From Acidimicrobiaceae bacterium (GTDB lineage Bacteria > Actinomycetota > Acidimicrobiia > Acidimicrobiales > Poriferisodalaceae): a stretch of 64,000 nucleotides of DNA. This document shows positions 26,937 through 36,263 of the stretch, in pieces. The stretch lies in assembly GCA_002722565.1 (NCBI GenBank), contig PBMG01000021.1, positions 1 to 64,000 on the forward strand. The letters are read 5' to 3'. The notes below the pieces were generated by a model, which saw only the letters and a list, made by a program, of their open reading frames with translations, was not told the DNA's origin and searched no databases. The translations under genes were made by a program, and so were the position numbers. How positions within the stretch are numbered: the stretch's first letter is position 1; the number at the start of each line of letters is the position of its first letter.

Positions 26937-29342
26937 ATGCTGTCGCACTACCGAATTCTCGACTTAACAGATGATCGAGGTCATTTTGCTGGCTTCCTGT
27001 TCGCGCAGTTGGGTGCTGACGTCATTGCAGTCGAACCCCCTGATGGGCAAAGATCCCGTTTCCTCCCTCCTTTTGCAGCAGATACTCACGATGGTGAGTT
27101 TTCGCTACAGCACTGGTCATACAACAGGGGTAAACGCTCTGTGATTATTGATGACCAGGAAACACTTGTCGATCTAGCACGAACAGCGGACGTACTGATT
27201 GAGTGCGGCGCATTTGATATTGACCTCGAGGAGCTAAGAGAGGTCAACCCATCACTAGTTACCGTTTCGATGAGCAACTTCGGCCAAGATGGACCCAAAT
27301 CCGAGTGGGTTGGGACTGATCTCACTCTTAGTGCAGCCGCAGGCCCAATGTCACTAAATGGACACAGAGATCGACCTCCAGTTCGTATTTCTGCTCCCCA
27401 AGTTTGGGTAAATGCTGCTTCAGAAGCCGCTTGCGCCGCTCTCATTGCCTTGACTGAAAGAAAGATAAGCGGGTTTGGGCAACACGTAGATGTTTCAGCT
27501 CAAGAAGCAATGATTTTGACGGCTCAAGGGTGGATGGCTCCATCTCTATGCGACAACCCCCCAGCGCAACGAACAGGTGGAGGTTTCGAGCTGTTGGGAA
27601 TGGTCGAGTTTCGTTTTGTTTACGAGTGCTCGGATGGCTACGTGACAATCACCTTCCTTCCCGGAGTCCTTGTCGGGTCCTTTACTAATCGTCTACTCGA
27701 ATGGGTCCGAGATGAAGGCCATCTCGACGAAGATCTCAAGAACATAGACTGGACGGACCTGTTAACTGATCGTCCATTGGAAGAAGTGGCTTCTATCACG
27801 GACAGAACCTCTCAGTGCCTAGCGAAGGCACTGCTTCCTTACTCAAAAGATCATTTATTTAGCATGGCGCAGCAAGACAAACTCTTGTTGGTTCCAGTTA
27901 TCACGCCGTCCGATGTCCTCGAGACGCCTCATTACACCGAACGCAAGTTTTGGGATGAGGTTGAAATGCCTCAGATAAGCAGAAAAGTTAGATTTCCTGG
28001 TCCGTGGGCACATGGTGACACTATTGGTCTGAAGCGTCTAGGGAGACCACCAAAACTAGGTGAACATACCGAAGAAGTATTAAGCGAAGTCCCGCAGATC
28101 CGAAGTTTCGACGGCGACCTGAAGTCACCTTCACAGCTTCCTTTTGAGGGATTAACTGTATTGGACTTCACATGGGTGTACGCGGGTCCCTTTGCTACGC
28201 GCATGCTGGGTTACTACGGCGCCAGAGTTATTCGGGTTGAATCTCAGACACGACCAGACCAAGTCCGTACTTCCGGCTTGTCTCGAGACCCTGAAGACCC
28301 AGATGGCCCCGAAAATAGCCAGCAGTGGCACTCCATAAACGCACACAAAGAAAGCTTGCAGCTTAATCTGAAGGCTCCAGAAGCTCGCCAGGTCGTCTTA
28401 GATCTCGCAGCTAAGAGCGATATCGTTGTCAATGCCTTCTCAGCAGGAGTGCTAGACCGTGTAGGACTGAGCCCGGCGGAGCTCTTAGAAGTCAATCCGC
28501 GCCTAATCATTTGTTCGACAACTCTTTTCGGCCAAACCGGACCGCTATCTCCAATCCCTGGTTTCGGCAACATGGGAGCAGCCACGGGTGGTTACTACGA
28601 GTTAACCGGTTGGGCAGACCGCTTGCCCGCAGGACCCTTTCTCGCATATACGGACGCAACGTCTCCCCGACTGACCGCGGCCTTATTAATGGCAGCATTA
28701 GACCACCGAGAACGCAGCGGTAAAGGAATGGTTTTAGATTTTTCTCAAGCCGAAGGCGGTATTCATTTTCTAACCGAAGCGATCCTGGACCAAGAGGTGA
28801 ATGGATACGCTCAAACCAGAATCGGGAACGCTGACCGATGGATGGCTCCACATTCTGTATACCAATGCGCAAATGAGCAAGGTGATCAATGGGTTGCCAT
28901 CGCTTGCGAAAATGATGACCAGTGGGCATCCCTTGCCTCGATCGTCGGGTGCCTTGATTTAGCTGATTTGGGGCTCACCCAACGACAAGAAAGAGAGGAA
29001 GAGCTCGACAGTATTTTGCAAACTTGGTGTTCCTTGAGGAGTCCATCTGAAATTACAGATTTACTCCAAAGTGTTGGAGTTCCAGTTCATCAAGTTCAGA
29101 ACAGCCCAGAAATAGTGTCCGACGGGCAGTTGCTTCATCGTTCTCACTTTGTCGAAGTGCCCCACGATGTTTACGAATCGACGTGGGTTGAGCAGTACGG
29201 CTTCCGTTTATCCAGAAGCGATGGAACCCCTAATCGGAGCGGACCTCTATGGGGCGAACATAATTTCCAAATCCTCAATGACCTTTTAGGTTACGACGGC
29301 GATGCGATAGCAGACTTGGTCATAGCCGGCGTTCTCGAATAG
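26937..29342 (+). CDS. Tandem-domain class III (CaiB/BaiF) CoA-transferase, paralogue 2
   Basis: 801 residues, two CaiB/BaiF domains, same build as the protein at 21999, with shared phrases such as HVDVSAQE in the first half and GYYELTGWADR in the second. The catalytic aspartate is D573 (AYTDATSP) in the second half; the aligned place in the first half is W157. GAGGGAG precedes the ATG at 26937. Divergent from the carboxyltransferase gene across about 100 nt. Substrate unknown; the pair probably arose by duplication. Confidence 0.88.
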   Translation: MLSHYRILDLTDDRGHFAGFLFAQLGADVIAVEPPDGQRSRFLPPFAADTHDGEFSLQHWSYNRGKRSVIIDDQETLVDLARTADVLIECGAFDIDLEELREVNPSLVTVSMSNFGQDGPKSEWVGTDLTLSAAAGPMSLNGHRDRPPVRISAPQVWVNAASEAACAALIALTERKISGFGQHVDVSAQEAMILTAQGWMAPSLCDNPPAQRTGGGFELLGMVEFRFVYECSDGYVTITFLPGVLVGSFTNRLLEWVRDEGHLDEDLKNIDWTDLLTDRPLEEVASITDRTSQCLAKALLPYSKDHLFSMAQQDKLLLVPVITPSDVLETPHYTERKFWDEVEMPQISRKVRFPGPWAHGDTIGLKRLGRPPKLGEHTEEVLSEVPQIRSFDGDLKSPSQLPFEGLTVLDFTWVYAGPFATRMLGYYGARVIRVESQTRPDQVRTSGLSRDPEDPDGPENSQQWHSINAHKESLQLNLKAPEARQVVLDLAAKSDIVVNAFSAGVLDRVGLSPAELLEVNPRLIICSTTLFGQTGPLSPIPGFGNMGAATGGYYELTGWADRLPAGPFLAYTDATSPRLTAALLMAALDHRERSGKGMVLDFSQAEGGIHFLTEAILDQEVNGYAQTRIGNADRWMAPHSVYQCANEQGDQWVAIACENDDQWASLASIVGCLDLADLGLTQRQEREEELDSILQTWCSLRSPSEITDLLQSVGVPVHQVQNSPEIVSDGQLLHRSHFVEVPHDVYESTWVEQYGFRLSRSDGTPNRSGPLWGEHNFQILNDLLGYDGDAIADLVIAGVLE

Positions 29343-29523
29343 CTACCGGTCTAAAAAGCACACAAACCTCAAAATCCCTATTCCTCAACCTTGCGTTGCT
29401 AGCCAACATCTAATAACGATGTCTCCGAACTTTGCGGACCCTTTAGGTGTTCCAAGACCAGAGTGCAACAAGCAAGGTCTCGTTTGAGTATCTACTCTGT
29501 GTCCAAACATTTGGAGGGTTCTT
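29343..29523. other. Intergenic gap before the SDR gene
   Basis: A 181-base gap with no credible ORF, RNA gene or clear terminator. It should contain the promoter of the SDR gene; TTGAGT near 29484 is a weak -35 candidate without a convincing -10. GGAGGG at 29513-29518 is the SDR ribosome binding site. Confidence 0.4.
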
Positions 29524-30348
29524 ATGACCGGGCGTATGGCCGACAAAGTAGCAATCGTTACCGGAGGAGCGTCTGGCATAGGAAAATCTTGTTGTCTTCG
29601 CTTCGCCAAAGAAGGCGCTCAACTGGTAGTCGCTGACATAAATCTTGAACGGGCGGTGGCGGTAGCTGACGAGATCGAGAAAGCAGGGGGCAGAGCCACT
29701 GCAGTGGCAGTGGATACTTCAATCCCTGAAGAAGTGGATGCGATGGCCAATAGTGCGATTGAAGTCTTCGGTCGACTCGATGCATGCGTCGCTGCAGCAG
29801 GCATCTCCCATGCCGGGTATGTAAGTCGCGAAGCAGACCAGCAAGCAAGTCAAGACCGCCATGACCGCCAAGACATGCTCCTGATCGAAAAATCTTTGAC
29901 CAACTGGCAACGCGTTCTCGACGTGAACCTCACCGGCGTGATGCTGACCAATCAATCTGTAGCCAAGCACATGGTTGCGTCAGGTGGTGGGTCCATAGTC
30001 AACATTGCCTCGGTGGCAGGGAGAACAGCCCTTATGGGCGCCTCCGATTACTGCGTCTCAAAAGCCGGGGTCTGGATGCTCACCAAATGCGGAGCTATTG
30101 AACTAGCTCGGCATGGAATACGGGTAAACGCAGTAGGACCCGGTTACATAAGGACCTCGATGAGTGGAGCTGCCACCAGTAACGAAAAATGGGTCGACGA
30201 AAGAATAAAGGAAACGCCTTTACGTCGGCTAGGGGAACCTTCCGACATCGCTAATGCCTGCCTATATCTCTGCAGCGATGAAGCAAGTTTTGTTACAGGA
30301 GAGATTATTTTCCCTGACGGCGGCCTGATTGCCGACAGCCGAGCGTAA
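29524..30348 (+). CDS. Short-chain dehydrogenase/reductase (SDR)
   Basis: 274 residues, classical SDR. NAD(P)-binding motif TGGASGIGKS near residues 14-23, an aspartate after beta-2 (VVADINLE) that favours NAD(H), NIASVAGR with the catalytic serine region, and the YxxxK pair in DYCVSKAG. The C-terminal FVTGEIIFPDGG is typical of the family. An insertion of about 20 polar residues (EADQQASQDRHDRQD) follows strand 4. GGAGGG Shine-Dalgarno 5 nt before the ATG. Substrate unknown. Confidence 0.9.
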   Translation: MTGRMADKVAIVTGGASGIGKSCCLRFAKEGAQLVVADINLERAVAVADEIEKAGGRATAVAVDTSIPEEVDAMANSAIEVFGRLDACVAAAGISHAGYVSREADQQASQDRHDRQDMLLIEKSLTNWQRVLDVNLTGVMLTNQSVAKHMVASGGGSIVNIASVAGRTALMGASDYCVSKAGVWMLTKCGAIELARHGIRVNAVGPGYIRTSMSGAATSNEKWVDERIKETPLRRLGEPSDIANACLYLCSDEASFVTGEIIFPDGGLIADSRA

Positions 30349-30403
30349 GTTGAGTGGGTGCTGAACTTCCGTCAACATACTTTTGGCGTCTAGTTTCTTC
30401 GCC

Positions 30404-31321
30404 ATGTTACGAGTTGCGGTCGAACCAGAATGTTGGCGTCGCGAGGCCCTAGTCCAAGCGGTCATCGCTGGTGGTGGAGATGTCACGGCTCCTGATATCG
30501 CGGAGGCGTTGGTGTGGGCAGAACCTGCTCGGGCCGACCTTTTACCGCCGATGCTTGACGACAATCCCAATATTAATTGGGTACAACTGCCATACGCCGG
30601 GATCGAACCCTTTCTAGACATGTTGCGGTGCCGACCCAATCTCACCTGGACTTGTGGCAAAGGGGTGTACGCCGCGCCGGTCGCCGAACACGCGTTGGCG
30701 CTTGCCTTGGCAGGTTTACGCGGAGTTGCCTCCTACGCCCAAGCGAACAGTTGGTCAGAACCGCGAGGCAAGAACCTCTTCGATGCCAACGTTACGATTC
30801 TCGGTGGCGGAGGAATTACCGAGCATTTAATCCCATTACTGAGACCTTTTGATTGCAAGATTACCGTTGTCCGAAATCAGTTAAGAAAAATGCGGGACGT
30901 GACCCAGGTAGTAGCTAGCCGCGATTTACATTCAGTTCTGCCATCAACCGATCTGTTAATTCTGGCCCTAGCTCTTACACCTGAGACTGCTGGGATTATT
31001 GGGACGACAGAATTGGCCTTACTGCCCGATGAGGCGTGGGTGGTCAATGTCGCTCGAGGTGGACATATCGTGACTGAAGATCTCGTTGAGGCTCTCCGGG
31101 AAAAATCCATCGGAGGGGCTGCCTTGGATGTCACGGATCCTGAGCCACTGCCGGACAGGCATCCACTTTGGTCATTAGACAATTGTCTTATCACGCCCCA
31201 TATTGGCAACACTCCCGAGATGGGTCTTCCTCTTCTTGCTGAGCGTGTAACTGAGAACGTCCAAAGACGAATATCAGGCAAACAACTGATAGGACCAGTA
31301 GACGTCGATCTTGGTTATTAG
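30404..31321 (+). CDS. D-isomer-specific 2-hydroxyacid dehydrogenase family protein
   Basis: 305 residues, NAD-dependent. The nucleotide loop reads LGGGGITEHL. The catalytic triad is visible: arginine in NVARGGHI, glutamate in TDPEPLPD, histidine in ITPHIGNTPEM. The N-terminal substrate domain is short, as in glyoxylate/hydroxypyruvate reductase-like members; the exact acid is unknown. ATG at 30404 is preferred over a TTG 21 nt upstream because it gives the family N-terminus. It lies 55 nt after the SDR gene and converges with pheT. Confidence 0.86.
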   Translation: MLRVAVEPECWRREALVQAVIAGGGDVTAPDIAEALVWAEPARADLLPPMLDDNPNINWVQLPYAGIEPFLDMLRCRPNLTWTCGKGVYAAPVAEHALALALAGLRGVASYAQANSWSEPRGKNLFDANVTILGGGGITEHLIPLLRPFDCKITVVRNQLRKMRDVTQVVASRDLHSVLPSTDLLILALALTPETAGIIGTTELALLPDEAWVVNVARGGHIVTEDLVEALREKSIGGAALDVTDPEPLPDRHPLWSLDNCLITPHIGNTPEMGLPLLAERVTENVQRRISGKQLIGPVDVDLGY

Positions 31322-31328
31322 CAGTTCC

Positions 31329-33707
31329 TTAAGATCTAAGAGTTGCTTTGTGTGAGGTCTCTACTGCTTCGATGCAACGTTGCCGTATGCCACCTACTTC
31401 TTCCTCCCCTAAGGTCCGATCTTTCGCCTGAAGTCTGATCGAAAAGGCGAGAGAACGTGACCCCTGATCAATCTGATCGCTTCGAAACACGTCGAATAGC
31501 TGCAAATCTTGGAGCTCATCGCCGGCCGCGTTTCGCAGAGTTAGCTCGATAGCTGATGCCTGCACGCCTTCATCTACTAAAAAGGCTAGGTCGACATCAC
31601 TTGAGGGGAATGTCGAAACCGGTTCGTATGGGACATCAGAGTCAGCGATAGCCGCCTGAATAATTTGGTCAACTCTTAAGTCAAGCCAAGCACATCTATC
31701 GTCGATTTCGTAGCGTTCAAGAACAACAGGGTCGATTTCTCCAACCGATCCAATCTCTACTTCTCCAATACAGATGCGAGCTCCGCGAGTGGGGTGCAGA
31801 CCCGGAAGATCATCCGTGTTGATCAACCTGAATTCGACCTTGAGCCCATCTCCTAATTCTCGGAGTAAACCAACTGCACTAGCCGCATCGCTATCGGATA
31901 GCAGTGCTGCCAATTGTTCATACTCATCGGGCAACGAAGAAGTGGAATCGTTAGAGGCTCCAAAAACAGCGCCTGTCTCAAACAATCTCACCCCCCTATT
32001 GCGATGCGAGTAGTTGTACCCAACAGACGTGAGTAATCCAGGAAGAAGTGAAGGCCTCAGGACTGACTCTTCTACTGCCAAAGGGTTTAGTAATTGCACC
32101 GGGTTCTCGACCGATAGGCCAGCCTTGGAAACGTCATCAGGGGCGAGAAAGGGATTGGGCATCGCCTCTACTAGGCCGCTTCCAATCATGATCTGCCGTA
32201 TCGTCCTACGCGTCTTCTGCTCGGCCGTTAAACGCCCAGCATCAGGAGATCGCGGAACGGTGGTTCCAAGCGAGCTGTACCCATAGTGACGCGCTACTTC
32301 TTCTGCGATATCGGTTTCGGTTTCGGTATCGGGTCGAAAGGAAGGGACTGTGACGAGTTGAACGTCTTCACTATCCGTAGCTTCAACATCGAATCCAATC
32401 GGAACTAACAAGTCTCGAATTTCTGTGGATGTGAAGTCTCGCCCGAGCAACAGGCTCATTCGTGAGTTCCTAACCGAGACCGCTTCATTCTCTGGCAAGG
32501 CTCCATGGACATCAAGAACCTCTCCGACTAGCTCAATTCCGTCTGGCGTGATCTCGTTAAGCAAATAACAAAACCGCTGCACTGCGTTTATATTCAATTT
32601 CCAATCAGTTCCTCGTTCGAATCGAGCTGATGCTTCTGATCGAAGCCCAAGGCGTTGCGAGGTCCTTGCAATCGATTCAGATTCCCAACTGGCCAACTCA
32701 AGCAGCACGGCCTCTGTAGAGGCAGAAATTTCAGTAGTCGCTCCTCCCATCACTCCAGCTATGCCGATTGGTTCACTGTCCTCATTAACGATTAACCCAT
32801 CCCCACTCAGTAAAGTGCGCTCTTGCCCATCGAGGGTAAGGATGGTTTCTCCGTCGGTTGCTCGCCGCACACCGATGTGTCCGTTAGGCACCAGCGACAG
32901 GTCATAAGTGTGGTTAGGAGTTCCGAGTTCAAGCATCACATAGTTGGAGACATCGACTACCGAATTGATCGGACGCATTCCCAAGAGCGTCAATCGCATC
33001 TGCATCCACAAAGGAGACTCTCCTACGCTGACACCTCGGATCACTCTTGCAGTAAAGCGCGGACAAAGCTCTCCATCTTCGACGTTAATGCTCGCAAGGT
33101 CACCCTCCAGCGGCTCAGAGACCGATTCCGACCAGTCTGGGATCTCGAAAGGCACGTCGAGCCGTGCGGCTAAGTCCCGAGCCACACCCGCTACTGACAT
33201 TGCATCAGGGCGATTTGGGTTTATTTCCAAATCCCATAGCACATCACCTACAAGCCCTATTTGGTCCATCAAAGGAGCGCCGACAGTTAATCCCTGAGGC
33301 AGAATCATTATCCCGTCGTGGTCCGAACCTAAGTTCAGTTCAGCCGCAGAGCAACACATGCCGTTAGATACTTCGCCACGCATTTTTCGTTGCGCGATCT
33401 CCATACCATCGGGCATAACTGTGCCAATAGTCGCGAACGGGATCAGATCACCTTCTGACATGTTGAAGGCGCCGCAGCAAACCTGCACCGGGTTATTTGG
33501 TTCAACTTCGACATCAACTAACTGAATTCTGTCTGCCTCGGGATGCGGCCTGAGACTTGCGACTCTTGCCACTACGACACCGTTGAGGGGGTCGAGAACC
33601 CGAGTCTCTTCGACGGCCATACCTAAATCGCTCATATGGTCAGCTAGCTCATATGGGTCACCCTCGATTGGGGCAAACTCACGTAACCAAGAAAGGAGAA
33701 CTTTCAT
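31329..33707 (-). CDS. pheT: Phenylalanyl-tRNA synthetase, beta subunit
   Basis: 792 residues, full length. Domains in order: N-terminal tRNA-binding (OB) domain containing HPEADRIQLVDVEV, B3/B4 editing region, B5 domain, a core catalytic-like module, and a C-terminal anticodon-binding FDX-ACB domain ending near VETSHKATLRS. Works as an alpha2-beta2 tetramer with PheS, encoded 12 nt upstream on the same strand. In Mycobacterium the next gene block is argC onward; here about 22 kb of other genes intervene. Confidence 0.97.
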   Translation of the reverse strand: MKVLLSWLREFAPIEGDPYELADHMSDLGMAVEETRVLDPLNGVVVARVASLRPHPEADRIQLVDVEVEPNNPVQVCCGAFNMSEGDLIPFATIGTVMPDGMEIAQRKMRGEVSNGMCCSAAELNLGSDHDGIMILPQGLTVGAPLMDQIGLVGDVLWDLEINPNRPDAMSVAGVARDLAARLDVPFEIPDWSESVSEPLEGDLASINVEDGELCPRFTARVIRGVSVGESPLWMQMRLTLLGMRPINSVVDVSNYVMLELGTPNHTYDLSLVPNGHIGVRRATDGETILTLDGQERTLLSGDGLIVNEDSEPIGIAGVMGGATTEISASTEAVLLELASWESESIARTSQRLGLRSEASARFERGTDWKLNINAVQRFCYLLNEITPDGIELVGEVLDVHGALPENEAVSVRNSRMSLLLGRDFTSTEIRDLLVPIGFDVEATDSEDVQLVTVPSFRPDTETETDIAEEVARHYGYSSLGTTVPRSPDAGRLTAEQKTRRTIRQIMIGSGLVEAMPNPFLAPDDVSKAGLSVENPVQLLNPLAVEESVLRPSLLPGLLTSVGYNYSHRNRGVRLFETGAVFGASNDSTSSLPDEYEQLAALLSDSDAASAVGLLRELGDGLKVEFRLINTDDLPGLHPTRGARICIGEVEIGSVGEIDPVVLERYEIDDRCAWLDLRVDQIIQAAIADSDVPYEPVSTFPSSDVDLAFLVDEGVQASAIELTLRNAAGDELQDLQLFDVFRSDQIDQGSRSLAFSIRLQAKDRTLGEEEVGGIRQRCIEAVETSHKATLRS

Positions 33708-33719
33708 TCTGAGTCTCGC

Positions 33720-34790
33720 TTAGAACTGTTCGAGGAATCGAACATCGTTGGTGTACATATCTCGTAAGTCTTTTATTCCGTGTCGCATTAGGGCTAGTCG
33801 GTCTATCCCGAAACCGAAAGCAAATCCGGTCCACTCTTCGCTGTCGATTCCACAGTTAGACAAAACGTTCGGGTGCACCATTCCACAACCGCCAAGTTCA
33901 ATCCAGCCTGTGCGTTGACAGGTTTGGCAACCTTCGCCCTCACAGATAACACAGGTGATGTCAAACTCGGCGCTCGGCTCCGTAAACGGAAAATAAGAAG
34001 GTCTCAGTCGACTTCGAATCGCTCCGCCGAAATATGCTGCCGTGAATTCGTTGAGGGTTCCGGCAAGGTCCGTGAGGCTAATGCCGTGATCAATCACCAG
34101 GCCTTCAATTTGATGAAAGACGGGCATGTGGCTGGCGTCGGCTGTGTCCCGACGAAATACACGTCCTGGACAAACTGTGTAGATGGGTGGGGGATTTGAC
34201 TCCATAACTCGAATTTGGACTGGCGAAGTGTGAGTTCGCAGCAAGATATTTGTCGCTTCCCCACCGTCTCCATCCCCTATCTCTGTTCGTTCACCTAGGT
34301 CTAAGTAAAGTGTGTCGAACATCGACCTAGCGGGATGCGCTGCGGGCAGATTCAACGCCTCAAAGTTGTACCAATCGGTTTCCGCTTGAGGCCCTTCTGA
34401 GACGGTAAAGCCCATACCTACAAAAACATCTTCAAGACGTTCCATGGTCTGTGTGACTAGGTGGAGGTGACCTCTGTTGCTCCCCCCTAGCGATTCTGTA
34501 AGGTCGAGCCGTTCGGTCTCAAGCTGCGCTCGGCGGTTCTCTGCGATGAAGCGCTCTTTTACCGTCGCGTGAGCTTGACGCACATCGGTCTGAGCTTGGT
34601 TCAAGGCTTGACCAACATCAGCTTTGTCGGCTGCATCGACTTCACCCATTAGCCGCTTAAGTCCTCCTAGCGTCGATTTCTTTCCGAATAGCATCGGCTC
34701 GAGGGCAGTAAGACTCTCCATGTCTCCTGCTTGTTCGATTTCACCGATTGCTGAAGCTCGGGCTTGGGCGATCTGCTCGTAAACGCTCAC
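33720..34790 (-). CDS. pheS: Phenylalanyl-tRNA synthetase, alpha subunit
   Basis: Catalytic subunit of PheRS, class II. Motif 2 region FHQIEGLVID and motif 3 GFGIDRLALMRHGI are clear, with a coiled-coil N-terminal arm. A cysteine group CVICEGEGCQTCQRTG in the catalytic domain resembles a zinc knuckle seen in some bacterial PheS. The GTG at 34790 gives the usual family N-terminus (356 residues); a TTG at 34832 would add 14 atypical residues. No strong Shine-Dalgarno is seen for either. Confidence 0.96.
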   Translation of the reverse strand: MSVYEQIAQARASAIGEIEQAGDMESLTALEPMLFGKKSTLGGLKRLMGEVDAADKADVGQALNQAQTDVRQAHATVKERFIAENRRAQLETERLDLTESLGGSNRGHLHLVTQTMERLEDVFVGMGFTVSEGPQAETDWYNFEALNLPAAHPARSMFDTLYLDLGERTEIGDGDGGEATNILLRTHTSPVQIRVMESNPPPIYTVCPGRVFRRDTADASHMPVFHQIEGLVIDHGISLTDLAGTLNEFTAAYFGGAIRSRLRPSYFPFTEPSAEFDITCVICEGEGCQTCQRTGWIELGGCGMVHPNVLSNCGIDSEEWTGFAFGFGIDRLALMRHGIKDLRDMYTNDVRFLEQF

Positions 34791-34847
34791 ACAATGAAGG
34801 ATACGACCAGCGAGGCGATTAGCTGAAGTCAATAAGAGAATGAGTTA

Positions 34848-35585
34848 TCAATCATTGTCTATGGCTTGCATTTGGTACATCACCAGGCCTCCTGCAACGG
34901 CGACGTTCAATGATTCAACATGTTGACCCATTGGGATAGTTACCAGAACGCTGGCGTGCTTCATAACGTCCCCTGAAACTCCTTGAGCTTCGCTTCCTAG
35001 CACCAGGGTCATATGGTCTGCGGGCTTGAGGGATCTAAAGTCGTTTTCGCCTCTAGAGTCAGCGGCAACCACCAAATGACCCTCCACTAACAGAGCAGCG
35101 ATAAACGATTCGAGGTTTATATTTCTGGCGAATTGCATGGAAAATAGGTTTCCAGCGCTGGCTCTAATCGACCGAGGGCTTAACAGGTCAGCTGTTCCAG
35201 GTGATGTGACAACAGCTTCAAATCCCGCTGCTGCAGCGGTTCGAACGATCGCCCCTACGTTGCCCGGATCTTGGACCGAGTCGATAACCACCACCCGTCG
35301 ACACTCAGCGATTGATCCCAGTTCAGAGTCATGAACCTCTGCGACGGCCAGCAGGCCTTGAGGTGAACCACTTTCCGCTATTCGGTCAAGCACGTCACTG
35401 TCGACTTCATGGATAAGCACGCCGTCCTTAAGGAAGGTTGCAGCGACTTCACTTCGGTCAGGACGGTGAAATATTTCTCTTAGGTCAGCGCCGACATTCA
35501 AGGCACTCTGGATAGCCCGCGGGCCCTCGATAACTACTTGGTTTTGGGCATCACGGTAGCGTCGATCGTTAACTAGACGCCTCAA
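34848..35585 (-). CDS. TrmH/SpoU-family RNA 2'-O-methyltransferase
   Basis: 245 residues, SAM-dependent SPOUT methyltransferase that probably acts on 23S rRNA. The N-terminal substrate-binding domain begins RYRDAQNQVVIEGPRAI. SPOUT motifs: VQDPGNVGAIVRTA (motif 1), LVLGSEAQGVS (motif 2) and IPMGQHVESLNVAVA (motif 3), which form the knotted SAM site. Only a TTG start (35585) is available, with AAGG about 10 nt upstream. Position between rplT and pheS is conserved in actinobacteria. Confidence 0.92.
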   Translation of the reverse strand: MRRLVNDRRYRDAQNQVVIEGPRAIQSALNVGADLREIFHRPDRSEVAATFLKDGVLIHEVDSDVLDRIAESGSPQGLLAVAEVHDSELGSIAECRRVVVIDSVQDPGNVGAIVRTAAAAGFEAVVTSPGTADLLSPRSIRASAGNLFSMQFARNINLESFIAALLVEGHLVVAADSRGENDFRSLKPADHMTLVLGSEAQGVSGDVMKHASVLVTIPMGQHVESLNVAVAGGLVMYQMQAIDND

Positions 35586-35617
35586 CCGGGTCAGCCTTGA
35601 CGACTGCGAGGAAAGAG

Positions 35618-35980
35618 TCAGCTTGCTTGCCGGGCTGATTCGGCTTTTTCTACAAGTTTGCTAAACGCCTCGGGATCATTCACCGCCATATCCGACAGGA
35701 TTTTTCTATCCACTTGAATTCCGGCAGCATTTAAACCGTTGACCAACTTGCTATAGCTGGTTCCGTTTTGACGAGCTGCAGCATTAATACGCTGAATCCA
35801 AAGGCGACGAAACTCACCTTTACGAGCTCGACGATCTCGAAAGGCATAGTTGCCACTATGCATTACTTGTTCATTCGCAGCTCGGTACGAACGACTCTTA
35901 TTGCCGTAATAACCTTTGGCCTGCTCTAAAGTCGCTTTGCGACTCTTTCGGCCAGCGACAGAACGCTTTACTCGTGCCAC
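35618..35980 (-). CDS. rplT: 50S ribosomal protein L20
   Basis: 120 residues, basic, with the L20 start [14 protein letters not shown] and the [12 protein letters not shown] and [13 protein letters not shown] segments that bind 23S rRNA. Second of the infC-rpmI-rplT ribosomal trio. In other bacteria L20 represses this operon through its leader; here a terminator hairpin lies in the infC leader. Confidence 0.98.
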   Translation of the reverse strand: MARVKRSVAGRKSRKATLEQAKGYYGNKSRSYRAANEQVMHSGNYAFRDRRARKGEFRRLWIQRINAAARQNGTSYSKLVNGLNAAGIQVDRKILSDMAVNDPEAFSKLVEKAESARQAS

Positions 35981-36007
35981 TTTGACATCTCCTCTAACGA
36001 ATCGCTT

Positions 36008-36202
36008 CTATTTACCCAGCATCTTGTTGATGCGCGGGAGGTCGGCTTTACTTATCTCGCCTTCAACAGCGAGTCGACGTTTTCTCTTAGCTGACTTCTT
36101 TTCCAAAATGTGGTTTCTGCCCTGCTTCCGCCGGACCAGCTTTCCAGAACCGCTGGTTTTGAACCTTTTCTTGGCTCCACTGTGTGTCTTCATTTTTGGC
36201 AT
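36008..36202 (-). CDS. rpmI: 50S ribosomal protein L35
   Basis: 64 residues, strongly basic, with the L35 signature [15 protein letters not shown] at the N-terminus and the KSAKRKRRL block. Lies 27 nt upstream of rplT and downstream of infC on the minus strand. Confidence 0.98.
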   Translation of the reverse strand: MPKMKTHSGAKKRFKTSGSGKLVRRKQGRNHILEKKSAKRKRRLAVEGEISKADLPRINKMLGK

Positions 36203-36263
36203 GACATTTCCTTATACAGGGATTCGGTAGAGGGAGCCTTAAATTCAAAGGACTCCCCAACCT

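Noticed and set aside
30262-30660. Minus-strand frame of 132 codons across the SDR/2-hydroxyacid dehydrogenase junction
   Set aside because: It overlaps two well-supported genes and has no recognisable domain.
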